Positions 1 to 8,114 are shown, counted from the first letter of the stretch. The stretch: 64,000 nucleotides of DNA from Sva-07 sp963828415 (GCA_963828415.1 CAWHEI010000012.1:620001-684000); one strand, 5' to 3'. Notes: generated by a model not told the origin, from the letters alone. Translations and numbers: made by a program.

Positions 1-1
1 C

Positions 2-811
2 GGCAAGGACCAGATCGCCACCCGCCACGTCCTCTCCCACACCGCTGGACTCGCCGGCTGGGACGAACCGCTCGACGTCACCGACTACTTCGACCACGAC
101 AAGCTCGCCCGACTCCTCGCGGCCCAGGGGCCGTGGTGGGAACCGGGCACCCAATCCGGCTACCACGCCGACACCCAGGGGTATCTACTCGGCGAGATCG
201 TCAAACGTGTCGACGGTCGCACACTCGGCGCGTTCTTCGCCGAGGAGGTCGCCGGACCGCTCGGCGCCGACTTCCACATCGGCACACCTGCGGAGTGCGA
301 CCCCCGGATCGCGCGGGTCATCCCCTTCGGCACGATCACCGCGGAGAGTGACCCCTCGTCGATTCCCCATCGCACGTTCACCAACCCTGCGATGACCGCC
401 GAGTTCTCATGGCGCAAGGACTGGCGTCGCGCCGAGATCCCCGCCGCCGGCGGTCACGGCAACGCTCGATCCGTGGCGCTGTGTCACACACCGACCGCCT
501 GCTGTGGCACCGCCAACGGCGTGACACTGCTGTCTGAGCAGGGTGTCACGCGGATTCTGGACGTGCAGTGCGAGGGACTCGACGTGAACCTGGGTTCGGA
601 GCAGAAGTTCGGCATGGGATTCGGCCTGCTCCCGGGAGCGGGGCCGTACCTCCGCGAATTTGGCTGGGGTGGGTGGGGCGGCTCGCAGGCAATCATCAAC
701 CTCGATGCCCAGATGAGCTTCAGCTACGTCATGAACCGCATGGTTGGCGGTGATGGCGATGTGCGCAGCCAACTTCTGCTGGCCGCCGCCTACGACGCGC
801 TCATGGCCTGA
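2..811 (+). CDS. beta-lactamase-fold serine hydrolase (C-terminal part)
   Basis: The frame is open from the window edge to a TGA at 809-811, so the N-terminus, including the catalytic SxxK, lies upstream. What remains reads as the C-terminal two thirds of a class C beta-lactamase/EstB-type esterase: a 'LSHTAGL' motif near the start, a 'YHAD' segment at the position of the YxN motif, a 'GGHGNAR' stretch, and a C-terminal 'FGWGGWGGS...YVMNRM' block. In relatives the last block usually reads FGHGGxGGS, so a Trp stands where a His is common. The substrate cannot be told from sequence; such proteins are esterases, D-amino-acid hydrolases or of unknown function. No downstream gene is coupled to it. 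Confidence 0.8.
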   Translation, partial: GKDQIATRHVLSHTAGLAGWDEPLDVTDYFDHDKLARLLAAQGPWWEPGTQSGYHADTQGYLLGEIVKRVDGRTLGAFFAEEVAGPLGADFHIGTPAECDPRIARVIPFGTITAESDPSSIPHRTFTNPAMTAEFSWRKDWRRAEIPAAGGHGNARSVALCHTPTACCGTANGVTLLSEQGVTRILDVQCEGLDVNLGSEQKFGMGFGLLPGAGPYLREFGWGGWGGSQAIINLDAQMSFSYVMNRMVGGDGDVRSQLLLAAAYDALMA

Positions 812-1162
812 GCGGGGCTGCTCGAAGTGTCTCTGTCAGCGGTCGTCATCTGGACGCGTCGGGCGTCCATGAACCTGCGCTATGAGGCGGCCAGGGGACC
901 AACCGAAGCCGAGGGGATCTCCACAGGCACGTTGAAGTGAAGGCGGTGGAGACTCGATGCGCCGGCCGCCGAAACGCGACCTCCGCCGAAGTGGCAAGAG
1001 CTCCGGGACGGGGAGAAACTCGACTGGGAGTGGTGCGTCGCATCGGAGCCACTCCGGGATGCCGGTCGGCCGGTCCATCGAGGCGCCAAACCGCAACGAC
1101 GTCGTCATGTCGAACCTCGCTCAGTCCCACGGCTCGCGTCGCGTCATGGCTCGACTTCCGCT
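812..1162. other. intergenic stretch, possible N-terminal coding of the Nudix gene
   Basis: No gene with a normal start codon is convincing here. The reading frame of the following Nudix gene stays open back to a TGA at 938-940, and positions 986-1080 translate into protein-like sequence (a KWQEL...DWEWC stretch), but no ATG, GTG or TTG occurs in that frame. It may be chance, or an older, longer N-terminus that has lost its start. Confidence 0.35.
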
Positions 1163-2689
1163 TTGTCTAATCTCTCCAACATGGACGCTGACACCGAGGA
1201 CGGGTCCGGGCCCGGTGCCTCTTTGGCGGCCGGTTCTGAGCCCGAAACGCGGCTCTTGGCGACCGATGTGCTGGCAGCCGGAGGGATCGTGCGCCGGCGG
1301 ATTCACGGTCGCGTCCGCATCGCTGTCGTGCATCGAGACCGTAACGGCGGCGACTGGACATTGCCGAAGGGGCATGTCGAACCGGGCGAAGCCCTTGAGG
1401 CTGCTGCGGTCCGCGAAGTGCGTGAGGAGACTGGATGGGAGGCCCGGCCGACAACATTCCACAGCGCGATCACCTACCCGACGAACGAGGGCCAGAAGTA
1501 CGTACTTTTCTGGAACATGGACGCGATCACTGAACACGACCCACCGACCCGAGATGAGGTGGTGGAATGTCAATGGCTGAGTTGCGCCCAGGCCCGCGAG
1601 CGGTTGACCTATCCACGAGAGCGCGACGTCGTTGCGGGGCTCGAAGGTGCGACGGGCGAGGGGCAGCGCCGGCTGTCACCCGGCGCGTTGCGAGACCCTC
1701 AGCGTGATCGTCTGGCCGAGACGATCACGGTCACGAGGTTGCGGTTGCGTGCGAAGCGCGACGTGTCCCGCCCCTCGCCTCCCCGCTGGCAAATCGAAGC
1801 CATGGCCGCGCTCGACCTCGCCGCCGAAGCACTCGCAGACGGCGCCGTCGATCGCGGGTGGGCACTCATCCACTTAGCGCATGAGCTGGAGGTGGCTTCC
1901 TTCGACCACGTGGCCCTGACCGTCAAGGCGACAGCGTTCGGTGCCGAGATGTCGAGCCCGAAGTTCAGGGGCTGGCGCCGAGCAGCAATCTTGCGTCAGC
2001 TCGAGCCGGTGACGAGGGTCGACTCCAACGGCCTGCCCGCACTGAGCCTGGACGAACGCCGCGCCTGGTTTGTCCAAATCGAGCAGATCCGCAGCGAAGT
2101 GTTCTCGAACGAATACCGCAATGTTGCGATCACCCGCCGTTACCAGGCGATCCTGCTCCTCATTGCGATGGCAATCCTCGTGAGCACCCTCGTCGGCGCG
2201 GCATTCGCAAACCCGCAGTTCGAGGAGGGAGCCGATGCCTGGTGGGCGGCCATTGCGGCGGCACTGAGCGGTGCTCTGGGGGGTATCACGAGCGCGCTTC
2301 AGCGTACGTCGCGCCGCTCGGAAGATCGGATTCCCGAACGGCTCGGCTCACTCGTGTCATCGTTGTCGCGCCCCGCCATCGGTGCCATCGCAGGGGTCAC
2401 CGTGTTCCTCGCGGTCCGGGCTGGGGTGACACAGACGGCCTCGCAGCAACAGGTCGCATACCTACTGTTGCTGGCCTTCGGTGCCGGCTTCACGGAACGT
2501 CTGGTCGTGCGGGACCCCCGAGAGGGGTCGGCCGACCACAGCGCTCAGCTGGACAACACAACGACTTCAAATTCGGGGCCAGTGACTCGGTCAACCGCGG
2601 CTCCACCAGCGAGCGAGAGCTCAACGGATCGACGGGAGCACGAGAGCCCACCCGAAGAGAACGCCAGCTCGATCACTCCGCGGACGTAG
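1163..2689 (+). CDS. Nudix hydrolase fused to a membrane domain
   Basis: 508 residues if translation starts at TTG 1163; ATG 1181 is an equally good start six codons later. Residues about 70-92 carry a complete Nudix box (G-x5-E-x7-REV-x-EE-x-GW), so the N-terminal 150 residues should hydrolyse a nucleoside-diphosphate-linked substrate in the cytoplasm. The middle (about 200-320) is a helical domain I do not recognise. After it come about four hydrophobic segments (near residues 328-350, 361-377, 405-425 and 430-450), then a hydrophilic Ser/Thr/Glu-rich tail. Most Nudix enzymes are soluble and under 250 residues, so a membrane-anchored form three times longer is unusual. Substrate unknown. 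It stands alone, with decayed sequence downstream. Confidence 0.8.
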   Translation: MSNLSNMDADTEDGSGPGASLAAGSEPETRLLATDVLAAGGIVRRRIHGRVRIAVVHRDRNGGDWTLPKGHVEPGEALEAAAVREVREETGWEARPTTFHSAITYPTNEGQKYVLFWNMDAITEHDPPTRDEVVECQWLSCAQARERLTYPRERDVVAGLEGATGEGQRRLSPGALRDPQRDRLAETITVTRLRLRAKRDVSRPSPPRWQIEAMAALDLAAEALADGAVDRGWALIHLAHELEVASFDHVALTVKATAFGAEMSSPKFRGWRRAAILRQLEPVTRVDSNGLPALSLDERRAWFVQIEQIRSEVFSNEYRNVAITRRYQAILLLIAMAILVSTLVGAAFANPQFEEGADAWWAAIAAALSGALGGITSALQRTSRRSEDRIPERLGSLVSSLSRPAIGAIAGVTVFLAVRAGVTQTASQQQVAYLLLLAFGAGFTERLVVRDPREGSADHSAQLDNTTTSNSGPVTRSTAAPPASESSTDRREHESPPEENASSITPRT

Positions 2690-2710
2690 ACCCAACTTTG
2701 TCGAGGGCTC

Positions 2711-3150
2711 TCATTGCCGATGATTCCAGGCCGCTAGCTCGGCATCCAGATCGAATCCAGCTTGGGATCTACGGCACCCACGAGTCAGCGAGCGTCCGCC
2801 GACGACCCGCGACGAGGCCCGAAAATCCGTGAGCTCCGGCACCCTCAGCGGCGTCCCGAATTTGAGGTGCAGGTTGAGCATCGTCTGCAGGTAGGCGTGG
2901 TAGATGACCTGGCTCATCAGCGTCGGCGAGAGCGGCCAGAATGCCGTCGCGACGCGAGAGTTGGCGGTGACCTGCTCTGCCCAGTTCTGGGCACCGAGCG
3001 CATCGAATGCCTGCATTGCGCTAGCACTCGGTCTTTCGTCAGATCGTTGCTGAACGGGTCGTCGCGTCTGGCGTTGAAGCGGTGGTCAATCTCGCAAAGG
3101 AGAACTGCTGAGTTCCTCCGATCGCCATGTGAAGTCGTCGCCGTTGCACG
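2711..3150 (-). pseudogene. decayed gene remnant, unidentified
   Basis: On the minus strand, protein-like sequence runs in two different frames. Roughly 3150-3020 reads ...EIDHRFNARRDDPFSNDL... and then, after an apparent frameshift near 3010-3020, an ORF from 3016 reads QAFDALGAQNWAEQ... followed by a hydrophobic/aromatic stretch (FWPLSPTLMSQVIYHAYLQ). After about residue 65 of the second piece the sequence becomes Arg-rich and non-protein-like. No clean start or ribosome binding site is visible. I do not recognise the family. A frameshifted, truncated pseudogene fits best; a real small ORF at 2711-3016 is the alternative. Confidence 0.4.
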
Positions 3151-3385
3151 TCGGTACCGTGGGCTGTCCGATAGCGGGACGCCACAAGAGGAATTCCGTC
3201 GTCGCCGATGCCTCGAACGGGCTTGGTGCACCGGTCTCAGTTGGCGGTCCCCAACCGGACAGGTGTCACCGATCCGGCGCGGTCGGGGACGGTCTGTTCA
3301 GCAGTGCCGCCGCGTCGGGCTTCGGTTCTGCCCACGCACGTAAATTCTGGTGCGTCGTTCGCTCGGTCGGCGCGATGATGGTGCG

Positions 3386-3961
3386 ATGTCGTGGATGGGG
3401 ACGATGCGTTCACTGGGGGAAGCGTTCGGGATCGGACCGAACCGTGTGTCGTCGGTCGGATGCAACCTTGGTCGCGTCGTGTACAGCGAGACGCGTCGAG
3501 CAGCGCAGATCGCGAACATCACGCTGCCCCGCCGGTCGCTCACGCCCAAGACGCAGGCAATGTTGCGGTCGATCTTCCCCGATCTCGACGTCGGCGCGAT
3601 CCGAGTCCGCACCAGGTGCCGCCTCCCGGCCAACCGCTTTCAGCCGTCGGGCTCGATCTACGCCATGACGTTCGGCAACACCATGTACTGGCGCGACGAC
3701 CTCGACGAGTCTGATCCCGTCGATCTCGTGCGCCTCATCCACGAGACCACTCACGTCGAGCAGGTGCGTCGCTTCGGCAGCGAGGACAAGTTCGCGTGTG
3801 AGTACGGGATCGGCTACCTGAAAGGCGGCGGCGAGCTGCCGCCGCACATCGCCGAGCCATCCGACTACCACCGCAATCCGCTCGAGGCCGAGGCCTATCG
3901 CAAGGAATCGCCGTATCGAGATGAACTCGGCCGCGTCGTTCCCAGCCGCCTCCCCCACTGA
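3386..3961 (+). CDS. DUF4157-type putative metalloprotease
   Basis: 191 residues from ATG 3386; in-frame starts further upstream give Arg-rich non-protein sequence. The diagnostic feature is 'LIHETTHVEQ' with the first His near residue 119, an HExxH zinc motif followed by Gln as in the DUF4157 family. Ahead of it lie the usual elements of that family: an N-terminal 'ITLPRRSLTPKTQAML' segment, then a 'FGNTMYWR' strand. The C-terminus has a 'NPLEAEAY' motif whose Glu residues could supply a third zinc ligand. DUF4157 domains are often attached to, or encoded near, extracellular contractile injection systems and toxins; none of those is nearby. The gene sits alone among gene fragments, which suggests acquired DNA. 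Confidence 0.7.
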   Translation: MSWMGTMRSLGEAFGIGPNRVSSVGCNLGRVVYSETRRAAQIANITLPRRSLTPKTQAMLRSIFPDLDVGAIRVRTRCRLPANRFQPSGSIYAMTFGNTMYWRDDLDESDPVDLVRLIHETTHVEQVRRFGSEDKFACEYGIGYLKGGGELPPHIAEPSDYHRNPLEAEAYRKESPYRDELGRVVPSRLPH

Positions 3962-4053
3962 GCCAACTTGGCCCCGCCGCCATCCGGCGTTCGGTGGCAA
4001 TGTGGATCGGCCGGACTGTTCTCGGTGCCCGGCAGGCTCGACGGGAAATCTGC

Positions 4054-4275
4054 TCAGCTGATCGTCAGACGTCGGACGAAGTACATCGTCATCTCGCCTC
4101 TCACGGTGATGGTCCGCTCGGCGACCGTGGCGCTCAGGAGTCCGTTGGCGCTGATGCGCTCATCGAGATACTCGACGTCACCGCTCGTACCCAAGAACAG
4201 GAGCACCGCTCCGCCCGGTCGCAGCCGGACCGGCACGTCATGAAGGAACGCGGTGAGGGTCGCGTGTGCTGAACA
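4054..4275 (-). pseudogene. C-terminal remnant of a class I methyltransferase
   Basis: The minus strand is open from a stop at 4276-4278 to the stop at 4054. It encodes the end of a SAM-dependent methyltransferase: 'FLHDVPVRLRPGGAVLLFLG' (the post-II LRPGG loop and strand), then a helix, and a C-terminal 'GEMTMYFVRRLTIS' strand pair. At most about 70 residues remain; the SAM-binding half is missing. The coding similarity ends abruptly near 4270, where a fragment of an unrelated gene begins on the other strand. I infer a rearrangement junction there. Confidence 0.55.
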
Positions 4276-4550
4276 TCACGGTGGTGAACGCTCAGGCTCC
4301 CGGGTTCGCAACCGTGTATCCGTGTGGTCAGCCGCGTCCGGAGGCTTCGAACCTGAACTATGCCGCGGGACAGACGATTCCGAACTTGGTGATCGCCAAG
4401 CCCGGTGCGGGCGGCAAGGTATGCATCTACAGCTACGAAACCATTGACGTGCTCGCCGACGTGACAGGGTTCTTCCCGGCGGGATCCGGCTTCACCCCGG
4501 TCCCGAACCCCAGCCGTATTCTCGACACACGCAACGGCATCGGAACCTGA
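4266..4550 (+). pseudogene. orphan fragment of an actinobacterial surface-protein repeat
   Basis: 94 residues beginning 'LNITVVNAQAPGFATVYPCG' and ending 'RILDTRNGIGT'. I recall this as a roughly 100-residue beta-rich repeat with two conserved Cys that occurs, often near the C-terminus, in large secreted proteins of Ilumatobacter-like Acidimicrobiia. Here it stands alone with no signal peptide, no ribosome binding site and no upstream domain, and it abuts a methyltransferase remnant on the opposite strand. It is therefore probably the tail of a lost surface protein. Family recognition is from memory and should be tested by a profile search. Confidence 0.5.
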
Positions 4551-4885
4551 CCCCGGATACCCAACCAGAACAGTCGTGCCGGAGAGTGTCCGATAGGGAG
4601 ACCGTCATTGAAAATCGATACGTACCAGTCCATTGAGATACCCCAGGTCAGGTTGGGTGCGCCGTGCTCCGCCTGGAAAACGCGTCCGACTGGCGTCCGT
4701 CATTCGTCACACCAAGGCAGCGGGATCCTCGGTGACTTCGGCAGCATCATCGGCCTGAGCGAGGATCCATGTGTGGAGCCTGAGTTGCTCTCGAGCCATC
4801 AGGGAATGACCGCGTCGTTCGCCGCCCGGCGCGTCGTACCGTGGGTCGCGCTGGGTTGAACTCCTCTGCCGAACGCCCAGCGGTC
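4551..4885. other. non-coding or decayed stretch
   Basis: No supportable gene. The minus strand around 4560-4660 gives a short protein-like run (...LTWGISMDWYVSIFNDG...), but its third-position GC is weaker than in neighbouring genes and no start or end can be placed, so it may be another decayed remnant. Confidence 0.35.
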
Positions 4886-5530
4886 TCAGCCGAGAAGGGA
4901 CGACACTCGCTCAGCAGCGGCGACCACGGCGGGACCGAAGCGTCTGCCTGGCTGGCGTGTCAGCCGTTCGATCGGTCCGCTGACCGACAGCGCGGCCACT
5001 GTCGAACCGTCGGCGCCCGTCACCGGGGCGCTCACCGACGCGACTCCTGCCTCGCGCTCACCGACACTCTGCACCCATCCCTGCTTGGACACTTCGCCCG
5101 ACAGCACCCGGCCCGCCGAGCCGACCTCGAGAGGCAGCACCGAACCCTGCAGAACGATCCACCGCAGGCCGTGTGGCGACTCGAGCGACACGACACAGCG
5201 GCGCTGCGCTCCCTCTCGCACGAAGAGCTGAACGCTCTCACCGGTGACGGTGCGGAGTTCGTCGAGTACCGGTCGAGCAAGTTCGACGAGCGGAAACCGC
5301 TCGGCCGCTTCCTGCCCGAGTGACACCAGACCGAGGCCGAGTTCGTAGCGTCCGGCGCCGTCCCGACGGAGTAGCCCATGCAGCTCCAGAGCAGCGCCGA
5401 GCCGGTGCACCGTGGCGCGGGGAAGGCCGGTGCGGGTCATCAGCTCGGCCAACGAGGCCGGCGACCCGGCAACCGCCTGGAGGATCGTGACGGCCTTGTC
5501 GAGCACTCCGACACCCGATACGCTTTCCAT
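4886..5530 (-). CDS. IclR-family regulator, probable leuCD regulator
   Basis: 214 residues from ATG 5530, short for the family (usually about 240-270). The N-terminal winged helix-turn-helix (residues about 8-65: 'LAELMTRTGLPRATVHRLG...LEL') is followed by the IclR effector-binding GAF-like domain ('VQLFVREGAQRRCVVSLESPHGLR', 'GSAGRVLSGE', 'SAPVTGADGSTVAALSVSGP'). It is divergent from leuC with 49 bp between starts. The IclR-leuCD arrangement is conserved in actinobacteria, where the orthologue (NdgR/AreB type) controls leucine synthesis. I infer that it binds the perfect palindrome at 5546-5560 and senses a leucine-pathway metabolite. Confidence 0.88.
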   Translation of the reverse strand: MESVSGVGVLDKAVTILQAVAGSPASLAELMTRTGLPRATVHRLGAALELHGLLRRDGAGRYELGLGLVSLGQEAAERFPLVELARPVLDELRTVTGESVQLFVREGAQRRCVVSLESPHGLRWIVLQGSVLPLEVGSAGRVLSGEVSKQGWVQSVGEREAGVASVSAPVTGADGSTVAALSVSGPIERLTRQPGRRFGPAVVAAAERVSSLLG

Positions 5531-5545
5531 ATTGCAAGAATCCTA

Positions 5546-5560
5546 TCCCACATAGTGGGA
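5546..5560. promoter_or_regulatory. palindromic operator between the IclR gene and leuC
   Basis: TCCCAC-ATA-GTGGGA: a perfect 6-bp inverted repeat with a 3-bp spacer, in the middle of the 49-bp divergent intergenic region. Its position suits binding by the adjacent IclR protein and simultaneous control of both promoters. Binding is inferred. Confidence 0.65.
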
Positions 5561-5579
5561 CACAGCAAGGAGCGCGACG

Positions 5580-6989
5580 ATGGGAAAGACACTGCCGGAG
5601 AAGGTGTGGGAGCGCCACCTGGTGCATTCCGCACCGGACGAGCCCGACCTGCTGTACATCGACCTGCACCTCGTCCACGAGGTCACGAGCCCGCAGGCGT
5701 TCGACGGGCTCCGCCTCAGCGGTCGTACGGTTCGTCGACCGGAGCTGACGCTCGCCACCGAGGACCACAACGTCCCGACCGAGAACATCGACCAGCCGAT
5801 CGCCGACCCGATTTCGGCCAAGCAGATCGACACGCTGCGGGCGAACGCCGCCGAGTTCGGCATCACCAACTTCCCGATGGGTGATCCGAACCAGGGCATC
5901 GTCCACGTGATCGGCCCCGAGCAGGGACGGACCCTGCCGGGAATGACCATCGTGTGCGGCGACTCGCACACCGCTACGCACGGCGCGTTCGGTGCGCTCG
6001 CGTTCGGGATCGGCACGAGCGAGGTCGAGCACGTCCTCGCCACCCAGACGCTTCCCCAGCAACGCCCGAAGTGGATGTCGGTCACCGTCAACGGCGAACT
6101 CCAATCCGGTGTGACGGCGAAGGACGTGATCCTTGCGATCCTCGGCGAGATCGGCACCGGCGGCGGCATCGGCCACGTGATCGAGTACCGGGGCTCGGCG
6201 ATCCGTGCGCTGTCGATGGAGGGCCGCATGACCGTTTGCAACATGTCGATCGAGGCCGGCGCCAAGGCAGGCATGATCGCCCCCGACGACACCACGTTCG
6301 ACTACCTGAAGGGTCGGGCGCAGGCGCCGAGCGGCGCGGCGTGGGACGCTGCCGTCGCGGACTGGGCGACGCTGTACAGCGACGACGATGCCGTTTGGGA
6401 CAAGGAGGTCGTCCTCGACGCCACGAAGATCCGACCGCACGTCACCTGGGGAACCAACCCCGGCCAGGTGGCCCCGATCGACTCGGTCGTGCCGTCGCCC
6501 GACGACTACGACAACCCGACGACGAAGGAGACAGTCGCCCGGGCGCTCGAGTACATGGGCCTCGAGCCGGGCACGTCCATGCGCGACATCGCCGTCGACA
6601 CCGTGTTCATCGGGTCGTGCACCAACAGCCGCATCGAGGACCTCCGCGCCGCCGCGGCCGTGATGGAGGGACGCACGGTCACCGTGCCGCGCGTGATGGT
6701 CGTTCCCGGCAGCCACGCCGTCAAGGCGCAGGCAATCGCCGAGGGACTCGACCAGATCTTCATCGCCGCCGGGGCCGACTGGCGCGAGCCGGGGTGCTCG
6801 ATGTGTCTCGCGATGAACCCCGACAAGCTCGCCCCGGGTGAACGGGCGGCGAGCACCAGCAACCGCAACTTCGAGGGTCGACAGGGCCGTGGCGGCCGCA
6901 CCCACCTCGTCTCGCCCGGCGTCGCTGCGGCAACGGCGATCAAGGGCACGTTCTGTACGCCTGCCGATCTGGAAGGAGCCTCGTCATGA
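5580..6989 (+). CDS. leuC: 3-isopropylmalate dehydratase large subunit
   Basis: 469 residues from ATG 5580 with an AAGGAG ribosome binding site at 5567-5572. With LeuD it isomerises 2-isopropylmalate to 3-isopropylmalate in leucine synthesis. The [4Fe-4S] cluster cysteines are visible: Cys about 347 in 'GSCTNSR' and Cys about 406 and 409 in 'CSMCLAMNPD'. Other aconitase-family signatures are present: 'DEPDLLYIDLHLVHEVTSPQAF' near the N-terminus (aconitase domain 1) and 'VCGDSHTATHGAFGALAFGIG' near residue 125. Length is normal for bacterial LeuC. Its stop overlaps the leuD start (ATGA), so the two are translationally coupled. Confidence 0.97.
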   Translation: MGKTLPEKVWERHLVHSAPDEPDLLYIDLHLVHEVTSPQAFDGLRLSGRTVRRPELTLATEDHNVPTENIDQPIADPISAKQIDTLRANAAEFGITNFPMGDPNQGIVHVIGPEQGRTLPGMTIVCGDSHTATHGAFGALAFGIGTSEVEHVLATQTLPQQRPKWMSVTVNGELQSGVTAKDVILAILGEIGTGGGIGHVIEYRGSAIRALSMEGRMTVCNMSIEAGAKAGMIAPDDTTFDYLKGRAQAPSGAAWDAAVADWATLYSDDDAVWDKEVVLDATKIRPHVTWGTNPGQVAPIDSVVPSPDDYDNPTTKETVARALEYMGLEPGTSMRDIAVDTVFIGSCTNSRIEDLRAAAAVMEGRTVTVPRVMVVPGSHAVKAQAIAEGLDQIFIAAGADWREPGCSMCLAMNPDKLAPGERAASTSNRNFEGRQGRGGRTHLVSPGVAAATAIKGTFCTPADLEGASS

Positions 6990-7570
6990 AAGCAGTACAC
7001 GTGATCACCGGCACCGGTGTGCCACTCAAGCGTTCCGACGTCGACACCGACCAGATCATCCCCGCCGACTGGCTCAAGCGGGTCGAGCGCACCGGCTTCG
7101 ACAAAGGGCTGTTCTCCACGTGGCGCGACGACCGAGACTTCGTCCTCAACGACGAACGCTACGCGCAGGCCAACATCCTCGTGGCCGGGCCGGCGTTCGG
7201 TGTCGGCTCGTCACGTGAACATGCAGTGTGGGCGATCCAGCAGTACGGGTTCGACGCCGTGATCGCGCCGAGCTTCTCGGACATCTTCCGGAACAACTGC
7301 ACCAAGAACGGCCTCGTCCCGGTCGTCGTCTCCGAGGCGACCGTCGAGGCCATCTGGGCAGCGGTCGAGGCCGATGCCTCGACACAGATCGTCGTCGACA
7401 TGGAACGTCTCAAGGTCGAGGTGCCGGCAGCCGGGATCGACGAGGGATTCCCGATGGACCCGCAGACGCAGCACCGATTCCTCAACGGCCTCGACGACGT
7501 CGGCATCACCCTCACCCACGCCGACGCGATCGACAGCTACGAAGCGAGTCGCCCCGCCTGGCTGGCGTGA
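6986..7570 (+). CDS. leuD: 3-isopropylmalate dehydratase small subunit
   Basis: 194 residues, the normal length for LeuD. It is the swivelling domain that completes the LeuCD active site. Diagnostic segments are 'SDVDTDQIIPADWLKRVERTGF' near residue 15 and 'FGVGSSREHAVWAIQQYGFDAVI' near residue 72, the latter containing the substrate-binding GSSREHA loop. It overlaps leuC by four bases. Its TGA stop (7568-7570) forms part of an imperfect palindromic element that follows immediately and may act as the 3' end of the transcript. Confidence 0.97.
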   Translation: MKAVHVITGTGVPLKRSDVDTDQIIPADWLKRVERTGFDKGLFSTWRDDRDFVLNDERYAQANILVAGPAFGVGSSREHAVWAIQQYGFDAVIAPSFSDIFRNNCTKNGLVPVVVSEATVEAIWAAVEADASTQIVVDMERLKVEVPAAGIDEGFPMDPQTQHRFLNGLDDVGITLTHADAIDSYEASRPAWLA

Positions 7571-7601
7571 TTACATCGCGGGTCTGACCCCTGATGTAAT
7601 C
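7569..7601. repeat. 33-bp interspersed palindromic element, copy A
   Basis: GATTACATC and GATGTAATC arms (9 bp, perfect inverted repeat) flank a GCGGGTCTGACCCCT core that is itself nearly palindromic (GGGTC/GACCC). The first two bases belong to the leuD TGA stop. Near-identical copies lie at 22136-22168 (opposite orientation) and 24121-24153. It is not associated with any transposase here. Terminator, REP-like element or protein-binding site are all possible. Confidence 0.8.
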
Positions 7602-7609
7602 CTGCCGCG

Positions 7610-7615
7610 TAGCCT
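7610..7615 (+). promoter_or_regulatory. -10 box, leaderless promoter
   Basis: TAGCCT, seven bases before ATG 7623. The spacing implies a transcript starting at or very near the start codon. Confidence 0.5.
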
Positions 7616-7622
7616 GGCGCTC

Positions 7623-8063
7623 ATGCCACTGACCGGAGAGTACGAACCGAGCACGTCTGCATGGGTCCGCGAACAGGTGGAGACCTACGAAGCCACGGAT
7701 GGCCGCGAGGCCAACACGCTGCGCGAGACCGGGATCCCGGTGATCATCGTCACCTCGCGCGGCGCGAGCAGCGGCAAGATCCGAAAGTTCGCACTGATGC
7801 GCGTGGAACATGATGGCCAGTACGCCCTCGTCGCATCGATGGGAGGCGCGCCGAACAACCCCAGCTGGTATCACAACCTCGTCGCCGAACCGCTCGTCAT
7901 GATCCAGGACGGCCCTGGGCCGCACGACTACGTCACGCACATCGCCGAGGGCGACGAACGAGCACTCTGGTGGGACCGCGCAGTCGAGGTGTTCGGAAAC
8001 TATGCCGAGTACCAGACCAAGACCGACCGGGTCATCCCCGTGTTCGTGGCCACTCCCGTCTGA
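7623..8063 (+). CDS. deazaflavin (F420)-dependent nitroreductase-family protein
   Basis: 146 residues from ATG 7623; the -10 box seven bases upstream supports this start over longer in-frame ones. The sequence fits the DDN/F420-dependent nitroreductase family, a split beta-barrel: 'WVREQVETYEATDGREA', 'PVIIVTSRGASSGKIRKFALMRVEHDG', 'NNPSWYHNLVAEP' and 'WWDRAVEVFGNYAEYQTKTDRVIPVFV'. Family members reduce quinones or nitro compounds with F420H2, or bind related flavins; the physiological substrate is unknown. It stands alone between a palindromic element and a lipoprotein gene. Confidence 0.9.
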   Translation: MPLTGEYEPSTSAWVREQVETYEATDGREANTLRETGIPVIIVTSRGASSGKIRKFALMRVEHDGQYALVASMGGAPNNPSWYHNLVAEPLVMIQDGPGPHDYVTHIAEGDERALWWDRAVEVFGNYAEYQTKTDRVIPVFVATPV

Positions 8064-8108
8064 TCGCTGCGAGCGACGGCCACCCGGGACGGCCACCCGG
8101 CGACGAGC

Positions 8109-8114
8109 TAGCGT
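8109..8114 (+). promoter_or_regulatory. -10 box, leaderless promoter
   Basis: TAGCGT, six bases before the GTG start at 8121; no ribosome binding site is present between them. Confidence 0.45.

Noticed and set aside
4608..4859. An 83-residue plus-strand ORF
   Set aside because: No ribosome binding site, no protein-like pattern and weak codon bias.
5238..6905. A 555-residue minus-strand ORF opposite leuC
   Set aside because: It is the antisense shadow of leuC, Arg/His/Gly-rich and without motifs.
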